From: Hydractinia symbiolongicarpus | Taxonomy: Eukaryota > Cnidaria > Hydrozoa > Anthoathecata > Hydractiniidae | Direction: 5' to 3' | Assembly (NCBI RefSeq): GCF_029227915.1 | Contig: NC_079881.1 | Location: 4,152,001 to 4,216,000, forward strand | DNA: 64,000 nucleotides | Part shown: piece after piece, positions 21,401 to 32,400 of the stretch | Numbering within the stretch: position 1 is the stretch's first letter | Layout: each line of letters opens with the position of its first letter | Notes under the pieces: model-generated | Database searches by the model: none | Seen by the model: only the letters and a program-made list of their open reading frames with translations | What the model was told of the DNA's origin: nothing | Position numbers and translations under genes: made by a program

Positions 21401-23696
21401 ACTACCCAATTTTTTTGTTAAGGAATAAATTAAAAAGATCAAAAAAGGAAAAGAAAAGAAAAAAGTTCAGTGTAAACAAACGTTTTGACTACTCCCTCAG
21501 TCACTCACGCGTTTATTGAAAGCACAATGTCAATGTTGAATTTAACGGACAATACCTTATTCCATGAAATTAACAAATCATGAAATTAACGCGGTTTTTT
21601 AAATTCGCGTTAATTTAATAACCGTTATTTAAATGCTGTGTTAATTTAAAGACCGTTAATTTCATGACTTGTTAATTAAAATAAGGGTAATTTGGTGACT
21701 TTTTTATAATATATAAAAGCCTAAAATACATTAAAATACAATTTGGTTTACAAATTTTCTACCATTTCTCCCTTATTGGACGATAGCTCAACGGTGTTCT
21801 CTTTTTCAGCGATCTTTTTTTAAGTAGCATTGTATCATCTTTATACTCTGATCCAAGTGAAAAATTTACTGAAAGCACTTTTTCTTTCAAAATTTGATTT
21901 TTTTAACATTGCCTTTCAAACAACGAAAAGTTTTATTTTCATTTCCTAACCGCCTTGTAAAAGAAGAGACCGCTTCACTACCGTGGATTCTACTGTTGCC
22001 GTAATTTTTGCTTCGTGTGATAGCGCATATTGTCAATTCGCCTTAATTAAATGCATTTTTGAAGACAACCTTGCTCAACCGTGTTAATTAAATGTCTTTT
22101 TTAAAATAATTTTATTAAACCGCGTTAATTTTACGACCTTTAATTTAATTCGCGGTAATTTCTTGACTCGTTAATTTTATGGAATTACGTCATCCTTTTA
22201 AATACATATTTTAAATATTAGAAGAGTATATCTTCAATGCTACACCACCTTAGAAGTTTAGTAAACGTCCCATTAAATAAACTTCCCTAAAAATCTATCA
22301 AAACATTACAACTAACTCCTGCTCTGGTCGTTTTTATAGAACAAATAACAGCATTTGAGTGGGAACCAAACGGCAGCAAGTTTTGCATCATCCACGGTGA
22401 AAGTCCACGCATTAACGCTAGTTTTTACCAGCTTGAGGAGAGGCAATTAGGCCAGGTAACGTTGATGAAAGAATTGGAGAAGCGAGCCTGCAACACGATA
22501 TCTTGGTCACCCACCGGACAGTTTTGTGTGTTGGCTGGTTTGCGAAGGTGAATAATTTTACTTTGCTTTGTCTATAGGATTGGATGACGCAAGTTGAAAA
22601 GAAAAACATGTTAAATAGAAAACGAATTTTGCCGCACCATCCGTTCTACTACGGGGTGACCCTATTTTCCCCAAAACACTTGCGGATATACTTTAATGTC
22701 AGTTATTATTCTTGTTTTGCAGTTTAAACGGTGTGTTGGAATTTATCGATACTTCTGATGTCTCCACAATGAATACTGGCGAACATTACATGGCAACTGA
22801 TGTAGAATGGGATCCAACTGGGCGTTACTTCATGACTGGCGTTAGCTGGTGGGCTCATAAAGTTGACAATGGCTTCTTCATTTGGTCGTTTCAAGGGAAA
22901 ATATTACAGCGTCATCTGATCGATCAGTTTTGTCATTTCTTATGGCGACCTCGTCCTCCGAGTTTGTTGGACGAGAAAGCCATAAAGGAGGTGAAAAAGG
23001 ATTTGAAAAAGTATCAGAAGGTGTTCGAAATCAAAGATCGCATGTCGCAGACGAAAGCGTCGAAGGAGTTGATCGAGAAACGTCGCGCGCTTTACAATGA
23101 GTTTGCCGAGTTTAGAAGCAGACATCAAATAACATTCCAAGAGTACAAAGAATTCCGAGTTGAATTACGTGAAGGTATGTACTTACTTTCCTTACTTCGT
23201 TTTTTACATGTGATAATCCATCCATTATATGCAGTATTTAGCGAGGTCATATCTTGTCAAGTAAAAAATTGCAGTAGATGTGAGCTTATTATATAAAATC
23301 TGTACCAGAACCTGTATCCAGAAAATTAGAGCATTCTCTCGAGTTTAGGGTGTCTAAAATGAAGTTACCTGTGAAAAAATGACAGTCAACCCAGTTTTGG
23401 TGAAATCGACTTATAAAACTGTGGCTCGACTTGATGGTGCCAACAGCATTGCGTGTTTGAGCTTCTGATAAAAATGCTTCTATGTTGTGCTACCCCTCAG
23501 AAATTTCTCTTGTCTTTGGTGGTGTGGCAACAGGTAAAAGAGATCCTTAGATTTGTTTACTGATTGTTATTATACTATATTTTCTTTAGGAGTGGACACA
23601 GATAGTTTGGAGAGTGCGTATGATGAAATTGATGAAGAAACTATTGAATTTTTCGTTCGTGAAGAAATTGAAATTATCGACGATAAGGAAGAGTAA
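9494..23696 (+). CDS. EIF3B: Translation initiation factor eIF3 subunit b, 13 exons
   Basis: eIF3b is a core scaffold of the eIF3 complex that binds the 40S ribosome in the cytoplasm. Exons: 9506 (or 9494)-9620, 14335-14527, 18499-18618, 19184-19241, 19352-19480, 19659-19868, 19976-20055, 20525-20777, 21111-21182, 21263-21335, 22340-22547, 22723-23174 and 23590-23696. All junctions are GT-AG and in phase. From the ATG at 9506 (ATCATGG context) the sum is 2070 nt, 689 residues, near the usual length for invertebrate eIF3b. The acidic N-terminus ([10 protein letters not shown]) is followed by an RRM at about 56-142 with VIIVDNV and KGFVFLEF. A WD/beta-propeller region carries repeated W-S-P-x-G motifs ([40 protein letters not shown]). 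A helical tail of the kind that contacts eIF3g/eIF3i ends at DDKEE. The first two introns are long and transposon-filled; the others are short. It is divergent with the collagen gene. Confidence 0.93.
10157..11270 (-). mobile_element. LINE fragment A (jockey/CR1-like RT), antisense in eIF3b intron 1
   Basis: A reverse-transcriptase fragment covering the region before and including the first RT blocks: [47 protein letters not shown] and [12 protein letters not shown]. Two frameshifts break it. One is near 10509; the other is an extra A in the A-run near 10415, which removes the Asp of motif A from the frame. The element is 5' truncated near 11270. After the QGS block it jumps straight to a short 3' end with an (ATT)n tail at 10157-10177, so the catalytic motif C region is missing. 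It is inactive. Clade assignment is tentative. Confidence 0.8.
11400..11665 (+). repeat. Direct repeat pair in eIF3b intron 1
   Basis: CTGTCCGAAATTGTCCAAA...GGGCCAAATGTGAG...AATGTATGCTTAAA...TTCGTTTATTAACT...AATAAAAAACATT occurs at about 11405-11515 and again at about 11565-11660, with a few substitutions and a small internal deletion. This is a local duplication in non-coding sequence; its transposon family is not recognised. Confidence 0.7.
11666..13510 (+). other. eIF3b intron 1 sequence, nothing recognised
   Basis: AT-rich intron sequence with no open frame of note on either strand. A small direct repeat (CTGTATCACTGCATT, twice) lies at about 13256-13287. No RNA gene or regulatory site could be supported. 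Confidence 0.5.
13511..14247. mobile_element. MITE-like element with ~30-bp terminal inverted repeats
   Basis: The left end at 13511-13541 contains TTTCCATTAGACGATTTA; the right end at 14219-14247 carries its near-complement TAAATCGTCTAATGAAAA, and the outer CTGTGAC/GTCACAG parts also pair. A second inner inverted pair (TTTCCATTTAAAAT near 13589, ATTTTTAAAATGGAAAC near 13690) is visible. There is no transposase frame. The size (~740 bp) and structure suit a non-autonomous DNA transposon. Target duplication was not resolved. Confidence 0.6.
14528..15289 (+). other. eIF3b intron 2, 5' part, nothing recognised
   Basis: AT-rich intron sequence after the exon 2 donor at 14528. A short piece near 14560 (TTTAATTAGTTGGTCTACGG) resembles the terminus of the neighbouring inverted-repeat element at 15290-16471. 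No gene is seen. Confidence 0.5.
15290..16471. mobile_element. DNA-transposon-like element with ~37-bp TIRs
   Basis: The left terminus 15290-15326 and right terminus 16435-16471 are inverted copies; both contain ACTCCAATTT, ATTAGTTGTTCTACGGG and an outer CCTAAGG or its complement. Inside are about four tandem copies of a ~48-bp unit (15585-15745) and three scattered copies of GGTGTTAYGACAA. The open frames inside (15182-15502, 15794-16066) look accidental, so no transposase is claimed. The ~1.18 kb length fits a non-autonomous element. The superfamily is not identified. Confidence 0.65.
15585..15745 (+). repeat. Tandem ~48-bp repeats inside the TIR element
   Basis: Successive units share AAGTTAYRCAGCAAGAATT followed by TTTTTGTGYTGTTTTTAA-like sequence, becoming more diverged to the right. 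About four units can be followed. Confidence 0.6.
16660..18475 (-). mobile_element. LINE fragment B with a PHD-type finger inside the RT ORF
   Basis: The main frame 18470-17010 encodes 486 residues of reverse transcriptase: [49 protein letters not shown] (motif A), [13 protein letters not shown] (motif B) and [14 protein letters not shown] (catalytic YADD). A Cys/His block follows, from CGVC through FCQTC and HWVHKKC to VCKRC, matching C4HC3 PHD-finger spacing. The C-terminal part continues in another frame at 17017-16751 ([24 protein letters not shown]). One extra A near 17025 explains the shift. The 3' end is GACGTTAAGCCGAGAATGAT followed by a (GAT)n tail at 16662-16676. The 5' end is cut about 25 bp from eIF3b exon 3. 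No endonuclease is present, so it is a dead 5'-truncated copy. Clade uncertain (CR1/L2/RTE-like). Confidence 0.87.
21559..22185. mobile_element. MITE-like element in eIF3b intron 10
   Basis: The left terminus at 21559 (ATTCCATGAAATTAAC) pairs with the right terminus ending at 22185 (GTTAATTTTATGGAAT). Sub-terminal AACGCGGTTT / AAACCGCGTTAATTT and further GCGTTAATTTA-type motifs repeat in both orientations towards the ends. There is no coding capacity. It makes up most of the 1-kb intron between 21336 and 22339. Confidence 0.65.
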
Positions 23697-24512
23697 GAAG
23701 AGTTGGCGAGGTGAAAATTTCGAGTTTGTCGTGAATCCCCCCGAATTCGAGTAAAGAAAGTATATTGCTCTTCCGTTTTATTTGATGTTCCTCTTTTCTA
23801 AAGTTAATTTTCTTAATAATTCCGCTCTCCAGTCAGAGCTACTTGAATACATGTTTTACTGGGACCGATTGGAACAGATTTACGAAGTTTGTCTGATGGC
23901 GAATGTTGTTTTAAAAGACTTTTATGAAGACATCTTCGAACAAAAAACTAAATGGTTTCTCTGGCCTCCGTGGAAAAGGAGATAATGTATTTAAAAATTA
24001 GTTCTTTCAATAAAATCAATATAAGTTATGCCGTTTTTATGTACCTATGCTGTTTGGCGTATTTCATTGGTGTCAGATTTTCCTTTCCGTGATCATAGTC
24101 GCCATCTTTCATGTTTCCTTCCTGTTGTGATAAAATCCTCGAGTTGTTTCGGCAATTATGCAGCATACGACACGCGTCATAACAAATTTTATCGTTCGGG
24201 GCTTATTGAAGAAATTAAGCGCTCCCTTCGTGGGGATGGGGAACTTTTAGACAACCAATAAGAACATCGATTTATCTCAGAAACACGCAGTCTGAACTTC
24301 AGGGCGGAATTAGAATATACAATCTTGTGTTATTTTGTTACATCTTGCCTTTTTTAAACTGTTCATCATTACTGACGTCAGCATGACACAATTCCCTAAT
24401 TTTTTCGATCTCATGCTAGAGCGTCTACTTTCGTATAAGTACAGGTAAAAATCCCTGGGAACGCAGGTGCCGCAGGTGAGTACGGGTTGAATTTGGACTG
24501 TTTTATTTATGT
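23697..24512 (+). other. eIF3b 3' UTR and flank
   Basis: Sequence after the TAA at 23694-23696. A candidate AATAAA lies at 24009-24014, about 310 nt beyond the stop. Open frames at 23782-23985 and 24028-24261 show no domain and are treated as UTR/flank. Confidence 0.5.
24009..24014 (+). terminator. Candidate poly(A) signal of eIF3b
   Basis: AATAAA in a TTTCAATAAAATC context, about 310 nt after the eIF3b stop codon. This is the first good hexamer on this strand. Confidence 0.5.
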
Positions 24513-24830
24513 TTAATTTATCAACAATTTCTTTGGTGCTCTAAAAAAAACAGGCAGAATTCCGTTAGCAATGATTGAATTCTTAGGATTAATGTCTATT
24601 TCTCTACTTAATTTTAGAATAGCGAAAACTAAACACAGTTTTTTTAAAAAACCAGAAATATTAAATTTCGCCTTTGGTGTTTGTATATTTGGTGTTTGTA
24701 CAGTGTTTGCGTGATCGCGTTTATCCTTTCCTTTTCCAGGTCTATTTTTCCTTAGCAACCTACTAAGCAACTTTAGCCCTGAATTTCTAAAATTCCATAG
24801 CAACCCCAGCCCTAAACCAAAAAGTGGGGT
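24513..24830 (-). pseudogene. Possible 5' LINE relic with degenerate 2A-like motif
   Basis: A 96-codon frame (24803-24513). Its phrase LKLSREIDINPKNS resembles the ...DxExNPGP stretch found at the start of some non-LTR retrotransposon ORFs (a 2A-like ribosome-skipping motif), with the final Gly-Pro lost. No other domain is visible. It may equally be a chance open frame. Confidence 0.25.
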
Positions 24831-26474
24831 TGCTTATATAAAAAAATGTGTATTTGTTTTATTTGAACAAATAGTTCTCAAGTTCTGTTTCGCTGTGGGG
24901 CTTATCCATAATGGGTATTGTTGGGAATAACATATCAATACCGTACTGAAAAAAACCTAATTATTGACTGGTAACTGGTAAATAAACTTTAGCCAAAACT
25001 GTGACATGCATGTCTGAAAAGCAAAAATGTAAAACTAAACCTTTATTTCCTTTTATTAAAAAAAACTTAACGCAGACAACAGAAATAGAAATACGATTTA
25101 TAGCTCTGAAGCATGAGAATGAATTTGTCACACATGGGAGGTAACACTTAATAGAAGTTTAATATTTGATCAGGCTGTTCGAAAAAACTGTTTAATGTTT
25201 ATTTTAGAATGTGCTGCGGTGTAAATGACACGATCATTCTCGTACCCAGAGCTCTTTAAGCTTAAAACCTCGGAGCTCTGGGGTCGAAAATGTGACATAT
25301 TCCTAAAACTGTATGTTGTACTTAAAAAATTTGTTTACAGGAATACTTTATATTTATAATTCAATAACTTGGCTGCGAAAGTGTATCCATTTTAGGCCGA
25401 AAAAAATACCCGTTTTAGCCAAAAATGATAGCCGGTTCTGCTAGGTGACAAAAAACATATGAGTGATGTAGCGGGTATCGTAAGAAGAGCTACAGCTAGC
25501 ACAAAAAAAAACAACGAAATAACCATGCAGATTCATTAATATTTCACATAACGGAAATGAGTGTTTTGAATATTTAAAAACGTATCTCTGAATTTAACAA
25601 ATCGCTTTCCTTGTTCTGCACTTGCTTTGACAAAGCAGAAGAATACTTCCTACACTCATGCGCTCTGAAGACAATGCGTACCACAAGAAAAGCGATCTAT
25701 TTTGAGAATTACAAAAAATAAAGTGCGAGAAAAAGCAAGTTTAAATACATTATACATAAAATGTAAAAAAATTAACCAAAAAAATTGAAATAAACTAACC
25801 CGTCATTATTAGCGAGAGCAACCTCGTACCAGGATTATGCAAATCAGTTTTAGTAACGAGGTTGGACGACTAAATTTAATTTATGACTCATATCACATTA
25901 TACAGTTTGGTTTCTAAAGGCATAGAGAAGTTAAACAAGGCTTTTAAATCAAAAATGTAACCGAACATGTAGATGATTTAAATCTCAAAATATCATTCTA
26001 CTCTAGCAAAAACAACAAATTATTTTCAACATTGCAAAAAATAAAATCACTAAAATTAATGATTAAATTATTTCTAAATTATATTTCCTATTAAGCTAGC
26101 GTAGAAGACAACGCCCCAACCTTGAAGAGGATTTTGTTATACTTCTTTCAAATAGATAGTTCTAAATATTTGACGAAAAGTTTTCTTACTAGAATGATTT
26201 CACTAATGAATTCACAGTACAATAATAATTAAGTTATAATAGAAAAAAAATTCCTAGTTTCTTATATAATGTATCACATCCTAGCACGACATATTTCCTC
26301 CAACCTACATCTATAGTACATTTCAATCCATGATAAAAAGCAATCGGCGCGAAAAATCAGCCATATTTGTTTATATTTTAATCAAAATGGTAGCTTCAAG
26401 GCGGTTTTTTAAAACTATATTGAAAAATAACTCTTCAAGTTTTCTTTATCTCTTCAAGTTGACTAGAGGATAAT
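24831..26474. other. Intergenic between eIF3b and the exchanger 3' ends
   Basis: Convergent 3' flanks of eIF3b (plus) and the exchanger (minus). AT-rich, no gene seen. It contains an imperfect stem-loop at 25245-25282 with the perfect 10-bp arms CCCAGAGCTC/GAGCTCTGGG, and a CTCGTACCAGG...GTAACGAGG inverted pair at 25826-25860. Confidence 0.55.
25245..25282. repeat. Inverted repeat, 10-bp arms
   Basis: CCCAGAGCTC at 25245-25254 pairs with GAGCTCTGGG at 25273-25282 around an 18-nt spacer. The CTCGTACCCAGAG edge resembles the CCTCGT...CCAGG motif seen elsewhere in the window, suggesting a short dispersed foldback element. Confidence 0.6.
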
Positions 26475-29400
26475 TTAAACCGATATCGGATCGAGGTGAC
26501 CATACGCTACTAGGGAGGAAACAATAACGTAGATGAACCATAGGGAAATCATGAAAATACCGGAACCATACATGCCAACTGCCGGACCGCCCAGTTCACC
26601 TTTTCCAAAAAATTTTAGGTAACGTCGCGCGATAATCAAACAGATACAAACGATGGCGCATACGGAATACGTGACCACACTTGTTGCCAGTGAACCTGCA
26701 GGAGTTACGAATGCGTCGCCCTGAAAAAAAATTATGATAAGTTAACAGAATATATTAGAAAAAATGAATAATTTCTTACCCAAAACATTATTACAAAACT
26801 ATATCCATGTATATATTTTCAGTTGCTAATTTGCTGTAAATCCTCAATTAAATGCCACCTCAACGTTTTAACGGTTTAGCGCCTGTTATATAGGAAAAAT
26901 AATTTCACAAGCCATTTAAACAAGTGCCACCCCCTTTTATAGATTTTATTAAATCCTGCAACATAATTCTCCTGATAAATGTTTGTCACTCAACACACGT
27001 ATATATCAAGTCGACTGTTTATTTTAAGATTTGTTATTAACATAACGATAACGCCGTATAGATGTTATAAAATTATCGGGTGAAAAAAAGATTTAGATGA
27101 AGTCTGAAATTAAAATCACTTTGGTCTCAATTTCACTTCCTCAGAGGTAAAAATTCATTACAAGTGTTAAAAAGTAAAATTCAGTTTAAAAGAGTGCAAC
27201 TGCGTATATGCAGTAATCATAAGGTGATGCTCGAAATTTACTTAAAACGTCGTGTGGGCATGACAATTTCATTTCAGCTGAACACTTCACTTTAAATTTG
27301 GCGACGTGAAACTAAACGTACACGCTGCACGTACAAGCTGTACGTGCCCTCATTAACAACATTAAACTTACTTTGACTTCGTGGTAAATCGCAGCAATCA
27401 ACCATGGAATACCAAGCCCCAGGAACACATTCACACCGTTACTACCAGTGACATTACCAACTGACGCATCAGCGTATTTCTCATTTTGCGCAGCGTTTCG
27501 ACTGGCGAATAAATCGGGAAGACTGGTACCAAGTGCAACAAAGGTAATGGCCGTCACTTCTTTCTTTAAACCAATTAAACAGCCGAAGACGGTCGCAATG
27601 TCACCAATGATAGCCGTCATAACTCCAATCATACCAAGAATGATACAAAAAGACAACCAACCTCCTAACCAGGACACTGGCGGAACTAGGGCGAACAGAA
27701 CCTACGAAAACAGAGAAAAATAAGTCCATGCCACATTGGTAGAGAAATCAAGTTGGTTAGTTTAAAACGTCATAAAGCAAAATTATTAACTTCATCGGGT
27801 TATATCGTTTTATAGCAATATTTCATACGAAGCAGAAAGGTTAATACCTTCCAGAAAAATGTAACAAAATGCATAATGTAATCCATCGTGGTGGCTCCGT
27901 CAGCATCTCCACCGTTGACGTTCATAGCTTCGTAAAATTGCTGACCCCAGGTCTCTGATCCCAACGAGAATTTATGCAAATTTAAATGGGCTGCGTTAAC
28001 GACACGGTCAAACATTCTTTGGTATTCTAAAAAATAAAAAAAATATCCTACATCAGTGTCCCTTTAATTGGCTGGGATGGACACTACTCCGTAAAACGAA
28101 GTCTGTGAAATGAAAATCCCTAAAACGAAATCCTTAAAACGAAAATCGTTAAAAAAATCCGTAAAACTAGATACTAAAAAAAATTCGGCAAACAAAAATC
28201 CGTAAAACGAGATACTAAAAAAAAATTCGGAAAACGAAATACTTAAAAAAAAAACGGAAAACAAAAATCCGTAAAATGAAATACTAAAAAAAATTCGGAA
28301 AACAAAAATCCGTAAAATGAAATACTAAAAAAAAAATCGGAAAACAAAAATCCGTAAAACGAGATACTAAAAAAAAAATCGTAAAACGAAATACTAAAAA
28401 AAAATCGGAAAACAAAAATCCGTAAAATGAAATACTAAAAAAAATTCGTAAAACAAAAATCCGTAAAACGAAATACTAAAAAAAAATCGTAAAACAAAAA
28501 TCCGTAAAACGAGATACTAAAAAAATTCGTAAAAAAAAATTCCGTAAAACACAGTCTGTAAAATGAAAATCCCCAAAGGTTGTATATATTTAAACAATCA
28601 CAAAAAGGATTTTCATCCTCGGGTACAAACCGTCGTACGGTCTCGAGACAGACGTCAGCTAAAAGCGAACTGTATCATAACAAATTTTAAAATTTCTCAC
28701 CAATAGGTTACTAGACCTAAACCAACTATATGAGATAAAATAAAGTTAAAAACCAAAATAAAATGAAGTCGACAAAAGAATTGTCTTACCGTCATCGCTT
28801 ACAATAGTGACGACCGTTCGTTTCAAGCGACCAAGTTTTGCACCAGGCGTTTTCAGCTCAGCCAATTCCAACATGAAGGTCTCGTCTTTCTCAAACATAT
28901 GATCGTTCACAATTTCAATATCTATAGTTTTCAGAGTTTCGCCATGGTCGAACACAAGAGTGCCCTATTGTTAAAAATAATAGCATAACATTCGTGTGAC
29001 CAATAAGGGCGTACGGATGGAGTATTAAGGACGTAAAAATAGACAGTCCACTTAGAGGTGGAGTAATACGGGTCACTAAACAGTTCGTGAAATCTCAATT
29101 TTCGCAAAGGAATGCTTGAAATATGTTGTCTACTGTCTGCGCCTTACATTAGTGTCTGGGGTGTCAAGGCGCTGATGTGTTGTGCTTGGACGATTTGCAA
29201 GCTGTTTTATGATAAGTATGCTAAACAAGCGATATCTTACGCCCTTAGAAAATCACCTACCTCCCCTCCGATGAAATCTTTCCCATGAAAAGCGCTTTGA
29301 TCTTTCGTTTTCCAAACAATTTCCACTTTTCCGTCGGCGCCATTTTCACGTTCAACATCGATCTGAGCTCTACCACAACTCTCTGTCACAATATGACTCG

Positions 29401-32400
29401 GTTTGTTGAATGAAAATGTCCCGGGTTCTAAATGGTGGTCAAACCTTAAACTACTTTTCTAAAACGCGATTGTTTTCTCACAAGAACAAAAATATAATAA
29501 TTATCTCCAAAACGTCTGTTCATCTGTGTAAGTCTACATGTAACATAGATTACGAAAAGCTTCGTGAAAATAAATTGTTTTTATTGATTATTGATATCTG
29601 TTCATCTATGATACGTTCTTTATATATAAGAGGATTATCATTGGAGATTATCCAGAAAATACAAAAAAAATTGAGAACAGTGTACCGGAAACAGTCTCAC
29701 TTGTGTTGTAAACAAAAACAAGAACTAGAAGTTATAATCTGAACTCTCACCAGAAAGATGTTTGTCTAGGACTGTGAAAACAAGCAAAAATTTCGAGCGC
29801 TATTTTTCTGTTTTACAATTTAAAAACAAAAATTTTTAACAATGCGACAAAGTACTTGCTAATGTTAACAGCTAATGAGGTGATTCGGGGAAAAAACAGA
29901 ATCAACGATTTGTTTTTTTTAAAAAAAAACCTACAAAAAAACGACAAAATACTTGACACTTACCGTCGTCATTAATAATAGTAACCTCTGCAATGGAGTG
30001 CTGTCCGATCTCCACCGCATTATCATGAGGGTCAGAGTGTAGTTTCACAAAGAATGTCTCGTCAGGTTCCCATTCATAGTCGTCGATGATGATGATTTCG
30101 ATGTACTTGTGAGTTTCTTGAGGCTCGAATGTGAGTGTCTCTTTCTTAGCTATGTAGTCTGAACCAGCTTCTGCTGTACCGTCAATAGTTTCGTAGCTAT
30201 AAGAAAAAAAGAGGTGTCTTCAAGAAGATGTTTTGCTTTTTGTGTGAATTGGTACACGATTTATTGGCATTGCGATACTGAACTCTGTACAATGACCACA
30301 GAATAAGAAAATGATGAATTTTTAATTTATAGTGAAAATACAATGAAATTTTCGCAATTTTTTTAAATTCCTAATGTTTTCCGACAATCTCGTAACATCG
30401 CAAAGAAAATCGACACTTTTTCCAGGAAAAAATTTTGTTCTGAAACTCAGGCAAAATTTAAATAAACTAAGACAAAAAAATGCTGATTCAGGCAACAAAC
30501 AAACAACTTACGTTACGTTGGCGACGACGTTCAAATTATCCGATCGTTCAACACCAAGATTCACCACTTTCCCACTCTCCAGCACCGATACAGCCGTAGC
30601 CGTGAACTCAATCTTCGCTTTTTTGTCTGCAACAGAAGGTGGTTCTTCTGCACAAGCAACCACAGCGGGAAGGTAAAATAAAAGTGAATGTTTAATGATG
30701 TTTTACCGATTATTTGTTTACTTGTTTATTTATGACGTAATGTTGTTGTTGTTGTTGTTAAGGTGTTATCCGATTTGTTTGTTTGTTATCAGTTAACAGT
30801 AGTGCTTCTAAGAAACACTTACCTATCCAGTTTTACATCATTCCAGAATTAGCATTTTCTTTTCTAGTATAAGTACTGGACCAATTCATTGAAAGGATTT
30901 TCATGATTGAATCTTACAACGGATTATCATTCTATGTTTTTCATGATTTGTGTATATACTATGTATAGGTAGCTGAGTGTGTTTTATAGTGTTTGATATG
31001 ACACAAATTCGAAAATCTCCAACCTCTTTTTGCTTCTCGCTTACCCCAATCTTTTAGATTATCACCAGCAAAATAAAGTTTGTTACATGCATGTAGGGTT
31101 GGAGTTGATGAGTTACCTGAGGTTATCAACCTACATTTGTGGTCTATTAGTTAAGTTATCGAGTCAAAACTATGTTGTAACAGGTACTGACTTCATTATT
31201 GACGAAGTAAAGTTATATAAAAGAATTTTTAAACAAGCATGATCTCTATTGATTATAACTTCATATGCCTTTTCTTTGTTTTCTTCTTTGTTTGTCATGC
31301 AAGGCCCCTTCACCCTTGGCGTACAAGGCAACAGTTCCACAAATGCAAAACTGTTTGAAATTATTGCCATGTACAATTACACTGATCCTGAAGCCCCCTC
31401 TCCGCTTTGTGTACGAGAAATTAATGACTGGATTATATTTAGAGATAAAATTAGTTATTAAAATTACTCACTTCAGTAAATCTAATCGCATGTAACATCT
31501 TTGTTTCTATGGTTGGTTATAACCATAAGTCTTTTGTGAACAGCCATATGTTTACGTTCGTTACCGTAACTTCTGCTTCCGCTGAATTCACTCAATATTC
31601 ATGAGTGCATAGAATATTCCTCATTTTCCATTCTTTGTTTAAGCTTTTATACTATTTCATTAGAAATTTAAGAAATTAATTCTTTGACGTTAACTTAAAA
31701 TTGAACATTATTTTCTCGGTTTAATTATCTTCTGAGTAATTTTAAGATTTTTCATAACTCGAATATTTTTACTGGACTTGAGAACAGATACCCATTTTCA
31801 TGTTTAACGACTGCATGTTTATATAAGAACGCCCAAATTTGAGGTTGGATGCACTTATAGAAAGTGTTTAAATTATTGTAAAAAGATATGGGCAATTCGT
31901 AAAACAGTTTGGAAATAACTATATTCCAGAAAATTCCAGACTCACATTATTTTCTTCTTAGTAATCTTTAAAAGAATTCAAACTGATTAAGCTCTTTATA
32001 TCGTCTGAGTTTCTTTGCAAAATCTCAGCCTCAACGTTAAAACCAGGTTCTCGTCAAAAAGGTGTACAAAAATCAAAAATGAAAAAAATTCCCAACTAAA
32101 TTTGGCATGTTTTGTAAACATTAGAAATTAAAAGGGGCATGTGCAAAGCTGTGCTATATGTAATATCTTGTTACGTCATTAAAGTTAAGTGTTATGTTTT
32201 GTTAAAGTCTTTTCCAGTTAAGTTTGTTAAGGTTAAAGTCAGTTTAGTGGACTATATACAAGTAATTTAATGTTATCATTTTAGTGACATATTCATATCT
32301 TTTTGACAGTTGTATTAGGCTGGTAACTCTTACGATAATGACAATACTTAAAAATGAAAACCTTGAACAGAGACAATCTAGGGTGCAAAAAGACAACACT

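Noticed and set aside
23782-23985. 67-codon frame after the eIF3b stop
   Set aside because: In the likely 3' UTR before the poly(A) signal; no domain or Kozak support.
28064-28264. Phe/Ser-rich minus frame
   Set aside because: Translation of the minisatellite.
30374-30676. 100-codon plus frame
   Set aside because: Antisense to exchanger exon 5.
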